The notes: a model not told the origin generated them from the letters alone. A DNA stretch of 8,385 nucleotides from an uncultured Oscillospiraceae bacterium (GCA_937915075.1 CALDMA010000039.1:1-8385); one strand, 5' to 3'; shown: positions 1-7,103, counted from the stretch's first letter. Made by a program: numbers and translations.

Positions 1-54
1 AGAAAGCTCGCGGGCGATGCTTTTATCGGTTCAATTCGGTTCGGCAGACGCTTC
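1..54. other. Short non-coding end after the thiolase gene, cut by the window edge
   Basis: No coding region or ribosome binding site is visible here. On the minus strand, a small imperfect hairpin (AAAGC at 3-7 pairing with GCTTT at 19-23, with a 3-bp inner stem TCG/CGA and a bulged base) leads into GCTTTCT at the window edge. It could be the start of a weak terminator for the thiolase gene, but the bases that would show a U-run are missing. Confidence 0.3.
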
Positions 55-1314
55 TCAGCACTTCTCGAACACGGTGGCAACGCCCTGGCCGCCGCCGATG
101 CAGAGGGTGGCAAGACCCTTCTTGGCCTCGGGACGCTTGAGCATCTCGTGCAGCAGGGTAACGATGATGCGGGCGCCGGAAGCGCCGACGGGGTGGCCGA
201 TGGAGATGGCGCCGCCGTTGACGTTGACCTTGCTCATGTCAAAGTGCAGCTCACGCGCGACGGCGATGGACTGCGCGGCGAAGGCTTCGTTGGCCTCGAC
301 GAGGTCGATATCGTCGATGGTCACGCCGGCCTTGGCCATGGCCTGACGGGAGGCGGGAACGGGACCGACGCCCATGATCTTGGGATCGACGCCGCCCTGG
401 CCCCAGCCGATGAGCTTCGCCATGGGCTTGAGGTTATACTTTTTGACGGCCTCGCCGGAGGCGAGAACGATGGCGGCAGCGCCGTCGTTGATGCCGGAGG
501 CGTTGCCGGCGGTGACGCGCTGGACGTGCTTGCGGGTATCCGCCTCATGGATCTCGGTGGGCTGGAAGGTGTGGACGATCTGATCCTCAACGCCCTCGGG
601 GCCGACCGGGAACGCACCCTTGAGCTTGGCAAGACCCTCGGGCGTGGAGCCGGCGCGGGGGAACTCATCCTTCTTGAACTCGACGATCTCCTTCTTGACC
701 TTCACGGGAACGGGAACGATCTCATCGTCGAAGCGGCCGGAAGCCTGCGCGGCCTCAGTCTTCTGCTGGGAGGCAGCGCCGAAAGCGTCGAGCTCCTCGC
801 GGGTGATGCCCCAAACGTCGCAGATGTTCTCGGCGGTGGTGCCCATGTGGTAGTTGTTGAACGCATCCCACAGGCCGTCCTTGATCATGGTGTCGACGAG
901 CTTCTTGTCGCCCATGCGGGCGCCCCAGCGGGCGTCGGGAGCGGCATAGGGAGCGGCGCTCATGTTCTCGGTGCCGCCGCAGACGATGATGTCGGCGTCG
1001 CCGGCGAGGATGGCACGACCGGCCTCGATGACGGACTTCATGCCGGAACCGCAGACCATGCCGACGGTGTAGGCGGGAACGGAGTAGGGCAGGCCCGCGC
1101 CCACGCCGACCTGACGGGCGACGTTCTGGCCGAGGCCGGAGGTCAGGATGCAGCCGAACATCAGCTCATCGACATTCTCGGGAGCGACGTTGGCGCGCTT
1201 GAGGGCTTCCTTGACAACGATGGCGCCCAGCTCGGCGGCGGGGGTGTTCTTCAGGGAACCGCCAAAGGAGCCGACCGCGGTACGGCAGCAATTCACGACA
1301 TAGAGTTCTTTCAT
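55..1314 (-). CDS. thlA: Acetyl-CoA acetyltransferase (thiolase II), butyrate-type
   Basis: This 419-residue cytoplasmic enzyme condenses two acetyl-CoA into acetoacetyl-CoA, the entry step of clostridial butyrate or related fermentation. The thiolase signatures are seen directly: nucleophilic Cys88 in VCGSG, NEAF at 342-345, GHP with His374, and Cys405 in the C-terminal CIGGGQG motif. These match the Cys/His/Cys set of family enzymes. The protein is longer than the usual 390-395 residues because of about 27 extra residues at 236-266, just before the VTAGNASG motif (268-274). The residue three before Cys88 is Gly85, where the family usually has Asn, Ser or Thr. The ATG is supported by AAGGAG seven bases upstream. 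A dedicated promoter and a Rex-like site lie in front, and no partner butyrate genes fall inside the window. The reading frame is intact. The symbol thlA follows clostridial usage; atoB would be equivalent. Assignment to the biosynthetic thiolase class is firm, while the exact pathway is inferred. Confidence 0.95.
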   Translation of the reverse strand: MKELYVVNCCRTAVGSFGGSLKNTPAAELGAIVVKEALKRANVAPENVDELMFGCILTSGLGQNVARQVGVGAGLPYSVPAYTVGMVCGSGMKSVIEAGRAILAGDADIIVCGGTENMSAAPYAAPDARWGARMGDKKLVDTMIKDGLWDAFNNYHMGTTAENICDVWGITREELDAFGAASQQKTEAAQASGRFDDEIVPVPVKVKKEIVEFKKDEFPRAGSTPEGLAKLKGAFPVGPEGVEDQIVHTFQPTEIHEADTRKHVQRVTAGNASGINDGAAAIVLASGEAVKKYNLKPMAKLIGWGQGGVDPKIMGVGPVPASRQAMAKAGVTIDDIDLVEANEAFAAQSIAVARELHFDMSKVNVNGGAISIGHPVGASGARIIVTLLHEMLKRPEAKKGLATLCIGGGQGVATVFEKC

Positions 1315-1374
1315 GGGATGTCTCCTTTTTCATAAAAATTTTGGTATTCCGCAGAGGGGATCATTTTCGTTTTG

Positions 1375-1404
1375 ATTATACAACAGGCGCGTATGAAAAA
1401 TCAA
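1375..1404 (-). promoter_or_regulatory. Predicted sigma-A-type promoter of the thiolase gene
   Basis: Read on the minus strand, TTGATT (1399-1404, four of six matches to TTGACA) and a perfect TATAAT (1375-1380) are separated by 18 bases. Transcription would start near 1368, giving a leader of about 54 bases before the ATG. The box lies in an AT-rich island inside GC-rich surroundings, as expected of a real promoter. The spacing is one base above optimum. No start-site data are available. Confidence 0.65.
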
Positions 1405-1452
1405 CTGCAAAATTTCATTTTTCTGCGCAAAAATTGACGCTTTTCCTGCATT

Positions 1453-1470
1453 TTGTTAAATTATTAACAG
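1453..1470. promoter_or_regulatory. Candidate Rex (redox-sensing repressor) operator
   Basis: The dyad TTGTTAA-ATTA-TTAACAG differs at one base from the clostridial Rex consensus TTGTTAANNNNTTAACAA. Rex senses the NADH/NAD+ ratio and is known to control thiolase and butyrate or alcohol genes in clostridia. The site is centred about 93 bases upstream of the predicted thiolase start and about 50 bases above the -35 box. That is farther than a simple blocking site usually lies, so either a second start exists or the effect is indirect. No rex gene is present in the window. Confidence 0.6.
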
Positions 1471-1495
1471 TTTTGCAGCATTTCCTGCGTCTTTC

Positions 1496-2656
1496 TCAGC
1501 TTTCGGCCGTTTCCTGCCCGTTTTCCGTCGCGGCGTCGCCTGCCGTATCGCCGTCCGCATCGGTATCCATCAGCAGCGAGAAGGCATCATAAATATCGAC
1601 AAGATCCAGCGCCTCGACCGCCGGGTTCATCTCCACCGCAGCGTCCTCGATGCGGCTTTCGAGCAGGCCGCTGAAATAGGTCTCGCGCACCGCGTCCACG
1701 GCCTTCGCCTCATCGAGCGGCTTGCGGAGAATGATGTGGTAGCCGTAGTAGCTCTCCACGATCTCGCTGACCTCACCCTCGCCGAGCGCCGCGGCGGCGC
1801 TCTCAAACTCCTCGACCATCTGACCGGAGCCGAAGGTGTAGCCCTCGGGGTTGCCCGCGCGGCCGGAGTCCTCGCTGTACTCGTCGGCAAGCTCGGTGAA
1901 GTAGCCGATCAGATCGTCGCCCGTGTAAGCGCCCAGCTTGGCCTTGAGCTCCTCCGCCAGCGCCTTCTTCTCCGCCTTAGTCTCGTCGTCCAGTTCCTGA
2001 TAGGTGGACATATCGCGCGTGAGCAGCAGAATGTGGTCGGCGGTCATATAGCCCTCCTCGGCGGCATAGGCGATCAGCTGCTCGTCGGTGGCGTAGAGGC
2101 TGCTGCCCTCGGTCGCCGCCAGCTCCTCGAGCGCGCTGTAGAGGTAATCCGAGCGGCACATCCGGTCATAGGTCTCCTCGCTCAGGCCCAGCTTGGCGAG
2201 CTCGGCGCGGTAGCTTTCCTCGCCGCCGAGGCTCTCGACGGTCTCCGCGCGTTCAGCCTCCAGCTCGCTGAGCGCATCCTCGTCAAGAATGACGTTGTTC
2301 TCCTGCGCCAGCTTCTCGATGACGGCAAAGCTCTTTGTGTTCTCCAGAATGCTGTCCTTCGTCACATCAAGCACCGTTTCGCCCTCCTGCAGCTCCAGGC
2401 TCCAGTCAAGGTCCATGCCATACATATTCATGTAGCTTTCCATGTAGGAGGCGGCATAGCAGAGGTTATAGAAATACATATCCATCGGCACGTCGATGCC
2501 GTCCACCTTCATTGCGACGGCATCGGGAGCGATGCCGGTCAGCTGATAGCAGACACCATCCTCGACCTTGCCCGTGTCAAAGCTGTCCTTGCCGCCGCAG
2601 GCGGCCAGAGAGACAAGCAGCGCCAGTGAAAGCGCCGCGGCCAAAATACGTTTCAT
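1496..2656 (-). CDS. Lipoprotein foldase with SurA-N and parvulin (PpiC) domains
   Basis: This predicted peptidyl-prolyl cis-trans isomerase or chaperone would be anchored to the outer face of the membrane and help exported proteins fold, like PrsA. The 386-residue protein starts with a lipoprotein signal (MKR, hydrophobic run, lipobox LAAC with Cys20). A helical SurA-N-like region follows (about 45-200). A parvulin domain spans about 205-313: ADHILL at 206-211, LADEYSED at 256-263, MVEEFE near 280-285 and YYGYHII at 303-309. The usual GG-x-LG segment is replaced by GNPEGYTF. The tail (about 364-386) is acidic and low in complexity. The start is the ATG at 2656, with AGAGG eight bases upstream and the signal peptide immediately after it. 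The frame stays open upstream into mfd, but that extension is Arg-rich and would bury the signal peptide. It follows mfd by 64 bases and is probably co-transcribed. The fold is well supported; catalytic activity and clients are inferred. Confidence 0.88.
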   Translation of the reverse strand: MKRILAAALSLALLVSLAACGGKDSFDTGKVEDGVCYQLTGIAPDAVAMKVDGIDVPMDMYFYNLCYAASYMESYMNMYGMDLDWSLELQEGETVLDVTKDSILENTKSFAVIEKLAQENNVILDEDALSELEAERAETVESLGGEESYRAELAKLGLSEETYDRMCRSDYLYSALEELAATEGSSLYATDEQLIAYAAEEGYMTADHILLLTRDMSTYQELDDETKAEKKALAEELKAKLGAYTGDDLIGYFTELADEYSEDSGRAGNPEGYTFGSGQMVEEFESAAAALGEGEVSEIVESYYGYHIILRKPLDEAKAVDAVRETYFSGLLESRIEDAAVEMNPAVEALDLVDIYDAFSLLMDTDADGDTAGDAATENGQETAES

Positions 2657-2720
2657 CTTCGTTTCCTCTTTCTTCCAAATTTGGGTATCACACCGCGCCG
2701 CAGGGCGTGGCGCTGCGGGT

Positions 2721-5700
2721 TCAGGCGCCCTCTGCGGGCGCGATGCTCTCGACCAGCTCAAGCGCCGCAGAAAGCGGCTTCTCGCCCCTTTCGAGCCGCA
2801 GCGCAAGCTTCGGCTCGGTGCCGGCGGAGAGCGTCAGCCGTCGCTTGTTCTTTCCCATCGTGCAAACGCGCATCACCGCCTCGACCGGCATCTCGCCGCC
2901 GAAGGTAAAGGTGACGGTGTCGCCGCGCTGAGAAATGTCGCGGATGCCCGCCGCGCACGCCTCGCCGCGCAGCATGGCGACGTCGAGCAGAGCGAGCGTG
3001 CTCGCCGGCGGCTCGCCGTAGCGGTCAAGCAGCTCGTCGAGCAGGTCCTGCGATTCCTCGCGCGTGCGCACCGCCGCGATGCGGCGGTAGATATCCATGC
3101 GCTGCTCGGGAGAGGGAATGTAGCTCTCCGGCAGGTTCGCCGAAACGGTCAGGTCCGCCGAGCAGTCCGTGCGGCTCGCCTTCTTCTCGCCGCGCTCCTC
3201 GAGCACGGCCTCCTCCAGAAGCTGCAGGTACATATCGTAGCCCACACTCATCATGTAGCCCGACTGCTCGGGGCCGAGCAGGTTGCCCGCGCCGCGGATC
3301 TCGAGGTCGCGCATCGCGATGCGGAAGCCCGAGCCGAACTCCGCGTATTCGCGGATGGCGGTCAGGCGCTTGGCGGCGACCTCGGTGAGTATCTTGCCCG
3401 GGCGGTAGGTCATGTAGGCGTAAGCGCGGCGCGCGCTGCGCCCGATGCGCCCGCGGATCTGGTGGAGCTGGGCAAGACCCAATCGGTCCGCGTCCTCGAT
3501 GATGAGGGTATTGACGTTCGGAATGTCGATGCCCGTCTCGATGATGGTCGTGCAGACGAGGATCTGCGCCTCGCCGTCGGAGAACTGCTGCATCACATGA
3601 CTCAGCCCCTTTTCGTCCAGCTTGCCGTGCGCGACCGCGATGCTGGTTTCCTCGCCGAGGAGCTTTTTGAGCTGCGCGGCGCAGCGGTCGATGGTCTCCA
3701 CGCGGTTGTGCAGGTAGTAGACCTGCCCGCCGCGCGAGAGCTCGCGCCGGACAGCTTCGGCGATCACGCCCCAATCGTGCTCGAGCACATAGGTCTGCAC
3801 CGGCTGGCGGTCCTGCGGCGGCATTTCGATGGTGGACATATCGCGGATGCCCGACAGCGCCATGTTCAGCGTGCGCGGGATGGGCGTTGCGGAGAGCGTG
3901 AGCGTGTCCACCTGCTTGGAAAGCTCCTTGAGCTTTTCCTTGTGCGTCACGCCGAAGCGCTGCTCCTCGTCAATGACGAGCAATCCGAGGTCCTTGAAGT
4001 GCAGTCCCTTTTGCAGCAGCGAGTGCGTGCCGATGAGCAGGTCGATCTTTCCCTCCGCCGCGCTTTGCAAAATCCTTTTCTTCTGCGCCGGCGTCTTGAA
4101 GCGCGAGAGCACCTCGATCGTCACTGGAAAGCTGCGGAAGCGGTTGATGGCGGTGGCATAATGCTGCTGCGCCAGCACGGTGGTCGGCACCAGAATGGCC
4201 GCCTGCTTGCCATCGAGCACGCATTTCATCACCGCGCGCAGCGCGACCTCCGTTTTGCCGTAGCCCACGTCGCCGCAGAGCAGACGGTCCATCGGACGCG
4301 AGCGCTCCATGTCGCTCTTGATCTCCGCGATGGCGCGAAGCTGATCGTCCGTCTCCTCATAGTCGAAGGCGTCCTCAAACTCGCGCTGCCAGGTGGAGTC
4401 CGGTGAAAAGGCGAAGCCGGGGCGGCGCTGCCGCTCGGCGTAGAGCTTGATGAGCCCTTTCGCAAGGTCCTTCGCCGCGGCCTTGGCGCGGGATTTGGCC
4501 TTCGTCCAGTCCGTTCCGCCGAGCTTGTTCAGCTTGACGTGCTCGCCCTCCTCCCCGCCGCCGTGGCTGCCGATGTACTTCGACACCATATCGAGCTGCG
4601 TCGCGGGAACGTACAGGCTGTCGCTGCCGGCGTAGGCGATCTTGATATAATCCTTGTCCGCGCCGTCCACGCGAATGCGCTCCATGCCGACAAAGCGGCC
4701 GATGCCGTGGCGCTGGTGAACGACGAGGTCGCCCGGCGTCAGGTCGGTGTAGGAGCGGAGCTTCTGACGGCTCGAATCCTTTTTCTGCCGCACCGCGCGC
4801 GGCGCCTTGCCGCCGACCGGCGCAAGAAGCTGCCCCTCGGTCAGAATAACAAGACGGAGCTGCGGGTACTCGCAGCCCGCGCTCAGCGCGCCGAGGCCAA
4901 TGACGGTCTCGCCCGCGGCAGGCAGCGTCCGATCGGTGAGATCGAGCCGCGCACGCACGCCGCGCTCCTCCAGAAGGCGGCGAAAATTCTTCGCGCGCGT
5001 TTCGTTGCCGCAGAGCACCAGCACGCCGCTGCCCGCGGCAAGATAGTGCTCCATGTCCGCGGCGGCGGTCTCAAGACTGCCGCCGTAGGACGGCAGCTGC
5101 CGCGCGTTGATGCTGAGCATCGCCCTCGGCGGGGCCAGATAGCGCGAGGTCGGCAGGCTGTCGCACAAAAGCAGCGGGAAGCTGCCCTGCAGCCGCCGCG
5201 TCAGGTCCTCGAGCTCGACCGCGAGCGAGGCGAACTGCCCCGCGAGCACGCCCTCCTCCAGCAGAATCTTCAGGTCCTCGCCCCATTCAAAGGCACAGCC
5301 CTTCGCGCGCTCCATGACGCGGCTGCCCTCGCAGACGAGCACAATGCTCCCCTCCGGCAGGTAGTCCGCCGCGCAGACGGCGGACGGGTAGGCGGCGGCA
5401 AGGTAGCGGTCCATACCGCCGAGCGGCAGCCCCTCGCGCAGGCGGTCCATATCCGCGCGGATCGCCGCGGCGGTCTTTTCCGTGGTCTCCTTTTTTGCCA
5501 GCTGCGCCGCGGCGTGCTCCATACGCGCGAGCATCGCGTCCCGTCCGCCCTCGGCGGCAAAGGGAAGCACCTCGGCAGCGGGCAGAACGGTCAGCTCCTC
5601 GAGATTTTTCGTGCGGCGCTGCGTGGCGACGTCAAACTCGCCCATCGCGTCGATCTCAGTATCGAAAAATTCGACGCGCACCGGCGCGCTCATTGGGGAA

Positions 5701-6248
5701 TAGACGTCTAAAATGCCGCCGCGCACGGCGAACTGCCCCGCGCCCTCGACCTGCTCGCAGCGGACATAACCCGCGGCGGTCAGGCGTTCGGCGAGCGCGC
5801 GCAGATCGTGCTCCTCCCCGATCCTGAGCGTGAGCACCGCGTCGCGCAGCGCCGTCGGCGGCAGGGTGCGCTGCAGCATACCGTCCACCGTCGCCACGAC
5901 GATGCCCGTCCTGCCGAACGCCATGCGGCACAGCGCGTCCAGCCGTTCCTGCTCGAAGCTGTGGGAGGCCGCCACGCGGTCGCGCAGCTGCCATTCGCGG
6001 GCAAAGAGCGTCACACATTCCTCTCCCGTCAGGGCGACGAGGTCTGCGGCCATGCGCCGCGCCTCCTGCTCGTCGGCGCAGAGGACGGCAAGGGGGCGCT
6101 TTGTCTCCTGCCGCAGCGCCGCGCCGAGCATCGCGCGGTGTACGCCGCTCACGCCGCTGACCGCCGCCGGTCCCGTGCCGAAGCGGATGATCTCCTCCAG
6201 CTCCCGCAGCTCCGGCAGCGTCATCATTTGCCGGTTCAGCTCCTGCAT
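2721..6248 (-). CDS. mfd: Transcription-repair coupling factor Mfd
   Basis: Mfd is a DNA translocase that removes RNA polymerase stalled at lesions and recruits UvrA for nucleotide excision repair. The 1175-residue length is typical. Domains in order are a UvrB-like N-terminal module (GQFAVRGGILDVYSP at about 171-185), a CarD-like RNA-polymerase-interacting domain (about 499-561, with VVHQRHGIGRFVG), and the two RecA-like helicase lobes. The helicase motifs are Walker A GDVGYGKT (659-666), DEEQ (760-763), SATPIPRTL (786-794) and QIRGRIGR (930-937). The C-terminal TRCF domain follows at about 1041-1141. All key motifs are intact. The start at 6248 is preferred because a perfect AAAGGAGG lies nine bases upstream; the frame continues to a TTG at 6275, but that would place the ribosome binding site inside the gene. 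A candidate promoter overlapping an inverted repeat lies about 120 bases upstream. The foldase gene follows closely. Confidence 0.98.
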   Translation of the reverse strand: MQELNRQMMTLPELRELEEIIRFGTGPAAVSGVSGVHRAMLGAALRQETKRPLAVLCADEQEARRMAADLVALTGEECVTLFAREWQLRDRVAASHSFEQERLDALCRMAFGRTGIVVATVDGMLQRTLPPTALRDAVLTLRIGEEHDLRALAERLTAAGYVRCEQVEGAGQFAVRGGILDVYSPMSAPVRVEFFDTEIDAMGEFDVATQRRTKNLEELTVLPAAEVLPFAAEGGRDAMLARMEHAAAQLAKKETTEKTAAAIRADMDRLREGLPLGGMDRYLAAAYPSAVCAADYLPEGSIVLVCEGSRVMERAKGCAFEWGEDLKILLEEGVLAGQFASLAVELEDLTRRLQGSFPLLLCDSLPTSRYLAPPRAMLSINARQLPSYGGSLETAAADMEHYLAAGSGVLVLCGNETRAKNFRRLLEERGVRARLDLTDRTLPAAGETVIGLGALSAGCEYPQLRLVILTEGQLLAPVGGKAPRAVRQKKDSSRQKLRSYTDLTPGDLVVHQRHGIGRFVGMERIRVDGADKDYIKIAYAGSDSLYVPATQLDMVSKYIGSHGGGEEGEHVKLNKLGGTDWTKAKSRAKAAAKDLAKGLIKLYAERQRRPGFAFSPDSTWQREFEDAFDYEETDDQLRAIAEIKSDMERSRPMDRLLCGDVGYGKTEVALRAVMKCVLDGKQAAILVPTTVLAQQHYATAINRFRSFPVTIEVLSRFKTPAQKKRILQSAAEGKIDLLIGTHSLLQKGLHFKDLGLLVIDEEQRFGVTHKEKLKELSKQVDTLTLSATPIPRTLNMALSGIRDMSTIEMPPQDRQPVQTYVLEHDWGVIAEAVRRELSRGGQVYYLHNRVETIDRCAAQLKKLLGEETSIAVAHGKLDEKGLSHVMQQFSDGEAQILVCTTIIETGIDIPNVNTLIIEDADRLGLAQLHQIRGRIGRSARRAYAYMTYRPGKILTEVAAKRLTAIREYAEFGSGFRIAMRDLEIRGAGNLLGPEQSGYMMSVGYDMYLQLLEEAVLEERGEKKASRTDCSADLTVSANLPESYIPSPEQRMDIYRRIAAVRTREESQDLLDELLDRYGEPPASTLALLDVAMLRGEACAAGIRDISQRGDTVTFTFGGEMPVEAVMRVCTMGKNKRRLTLSAGTEPKLALRLERGEKPLSAALELVESIAPAEGA

Positions 6249-6257
6249 GAATGTCCC

Positions 6258-6265
6258 CCTCCTTT
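6258..6265 (-). promoter_or_regulatory. Ribosome binding site that fixes the mfd start
   Basis: AAAGGAGG on the minus strand is a full Shine-Dalgarno match placed nine bases before the ATG at 6248. It rules against the longer TTG-initiated frame at 6275, which would include this sequence as codons. Confidence 0.85.
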
Positions 6266-6364
6266 TTCGCCACAACGCGCAAAAGGGCGCAGATCATCCC
6301 CGGCCGGACGGTCTGTACCCACACACATTGTTTTCCATGTTCTCCTGAGATGCCCGAAAAGGGC

Positions 6365-6398
6365 TTCTCCTCCGGCAGTATACTACGCCGGAGGAGAA
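6365..6398. repeat. Perfect 12-bp inverted repeat with a promoter box in its loop
   Basis: TTCTCCTCCGGC (6365-6376) and GCCGGAGGAGAA (6387-6398) are exact reverse complements around a 10-base loop. The loop itself contains the palindrome AGTATACT. Neither strand has a T-run after the stem, so an intrinsic terminator is unlikely. On the minus strand the loop carries the proposed -10 box of mfd, which makes an operator for a dimeric DNA-binding protein a reasonable reading. An RNA hairpin in read-through transcripts from pth is the alternative. The binding protein is unknown. Confidence 0.8.
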
Positions 6399-6405
6399 AA
6401 GTAAA
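6377..6405 (-). promoter_or_regulatory. Candidate promoter for mfd
   Basis: On the minus strand TTTACT (6400-6405, four of six to TTGACA) and TATACT (6377-6382, five of six to TATAAT) are exactly 17 bases apart. An AT-rich stretch (about 6399-6425) precedes them in otherwise GC-rich DNA. Transcription would begin near 6370, giving a leader of about 120 bases. The -10 box lies inside the loop of the inverted repeat. Confidence 0.5.
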
Positions 6406-6461
6406 TGAACGAATGATAAACTTTTCGCGCAAACAGCTCCGCCGCCCGCCGCGGCGTTTTC

Positions 6462-7055
6462 TCAGTTGAAGCGGTTCTGCGCTTCGGTCACGCCGCGGGA
6501 AATGATGCACTCCGCCGCGTCGAGCGCGCGGTCGAGCGCCTCGTCCACGATCTTCTTCTCCTGCGCGGAGAAGCTGCCGATCACCCAGTCCACCATGTCA
6601 TAGTCCGGATGGCTCGGCGCGCCGACGCCGACCTTCACGCGCGGGAACATGTCGGTGCCGAGGTGGGCGATGATGTTCTTGATGCCGTTGTGCCCGCCGG
6701 CAGAGCCCTTGTCGCGGATGCGCAGCTTGCCGAGCGGCAGCGAAACGTCGTCGTAGATAACGAGCACATGGTCGCTCGGAATCTTATAGAACCGCGCCGC
6801 CTCGCCCACCGCCTCGCCGGAGAGATTCATATAGGTCTGCGGCATCATCAGCAGCACGCGCGCCCCGCCGAATTCGATCAGCTCCGTCAGCGCGCGGAAG
6901 CGCAGACGGTTGCAACGCAGGTCCCGCTTGTCAATGAGCCGCTCGGCGGCCATGAAGCCGATGTTGTGGCGCGTGTTCTCATACTGCTTGCCGTAGTTCC
7001 CCAAGCAGACGAGCAGCCATTCCGCAGGCCCGGTGACTTTCTTTTCAAAAAACAT
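6462..7055 (-). CDS. pth: Peptidyl-tRNA hydrolase
   Basis: This cytoplasmic enzyme cuts the ester bond of peptidyl-tRNAs that drop off ribosomes and so recycles tRNA. The 197 residues match the usual size. The family active-site residues are present: Asn20 in the LGNYG segment, catalytic His30 in NTRHNIGF, Asn77 in the YMNLSG motif (75-80), Asp102 in YDD, and Asn123 in GGHNG. The ATG is supported by GAGGG eight bases upstream. A short extension (residues 1-12) precedes the first strand, which is slightly longer than in Escherichia coli. The gene sits between prs and mfd as in many Firmicutes. A strong terminator lies directly upstream, so expression probably relies on read-through or a promoter inside prs. 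Confidence 0.97.
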   Translation of the reverse strand: MFFEKKVTGPAEWLLVCLGNYGKQYENTRHNIGFMAAERLIDKRDLRCNRLRFRALTELIEFGGARVLLMMPQTYMNLSGEAVGEAARFYKIPSDHVLVIYDDVSLPLGKLRIRDKGSAGGHNGIKNIIAHLGTDMFPRVKVGVGAPSHPDYDMVDWVIGSFSAQEKKIVDEALDRALDAAECIISRGVTEAQNRFN

Positions 7056-7072
7056 GACGATAACCCTCGTAT

Positions 7073-7103
7073 AAAAAAGAGCGGCCTTCCGCCGCTCTTT
7101 TTT
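7073..7103 (-). terminator. Intrinsic terminator after prs
   Basis: On the minus strand a perfect 13-bp inverted repeat (arms 7073-7085 and 7091-7103) has a 5-base loop. Its core stem is GAGCGGC/GCCGCTC, followed by TTTTTT. The A-run on the other side makes it symmetrical, so it could also work in the opposite direction. It begins nine bases after the prs stop codon and ends 17 bases before the pth ATG. Confidence 0.92.

Larger units (their letters stand above)
1315..1495. other. AT-rich regulatory gap between foldase and thiolase genes
   Basis: This 181-base gap holds the Rex-like dyad, the thiolase promoter and the thiolase ribosome binding site. It also contains a second small dyad, ATTTTT (1417-1422) and AAAAAT (1429-1434) around CTGCGC, between the Rex-like site and the -35 box. 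Two copies of TTTCCTGC lie at 1442-1449 and 1481-1488. No convincing intrinsic terminator for the foldase gene is visible, because no GC-rich stem followed by a T-run is found on the minus strand. Confidence 0.6.
6249..6461. other. Gap between pth and mfd: promoter, inverted repeat and mfd leader
   Basis: This 213-base gap holds the candidate mfd promoter, the 12-bp inverted repeat, a small GCCC-GAAAA-GGGC hairpin (6352-6364) directly beside it, and the mfd ribosome binding site. The leader also contains a possible 14-codon reading frame (6294-6338, minus strand). Just after the pth stop, GC-rich repeats (about 6441-6456) can form short stems, but no T-run follows them, so no terminator for pth is called. 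Confidence 0.5.

Noticed and set aside
148..1335. Plus-strand open frame (395 codons) opposite the thiolase
   Set aside because: The translation is Gly/Asp/Val-rich low complexity, as expected from the complement of a GC-rich thiolase gene.
2675..2684. Perfect palindrome CCAAATTTGG in the foldase leader
   Set aside because: It is only 10 bp, matches no operator I can name with confidence, and there is no promoter next to it; chance is likely.
2695..2718. GC-rich hairpin between mfd and the foldase as a terminator
   Set aside because: Two competing short stems (CCGCAG/CTGCGG and GCGCC/GGCGC) exist, but no T-run follows on the minus strand.
2657..2806. Upstream extension of the foldase frame to an ATG at 2806
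   Set aside because: It would overlap the end of mfd, add an Arg-rich segment and bury the lipoprotein signal peptide; the ATG at 2656 has a good ribosome binding site.
2568..4406. Long plus-strand open frame (612 codons) opposite mfd
   Set aside because: It is antisense to a clear Mfd coding region, its translation is Arg/Ala/His-rich without any recognisable domain, and such frames are common opposite GC-rich genes.
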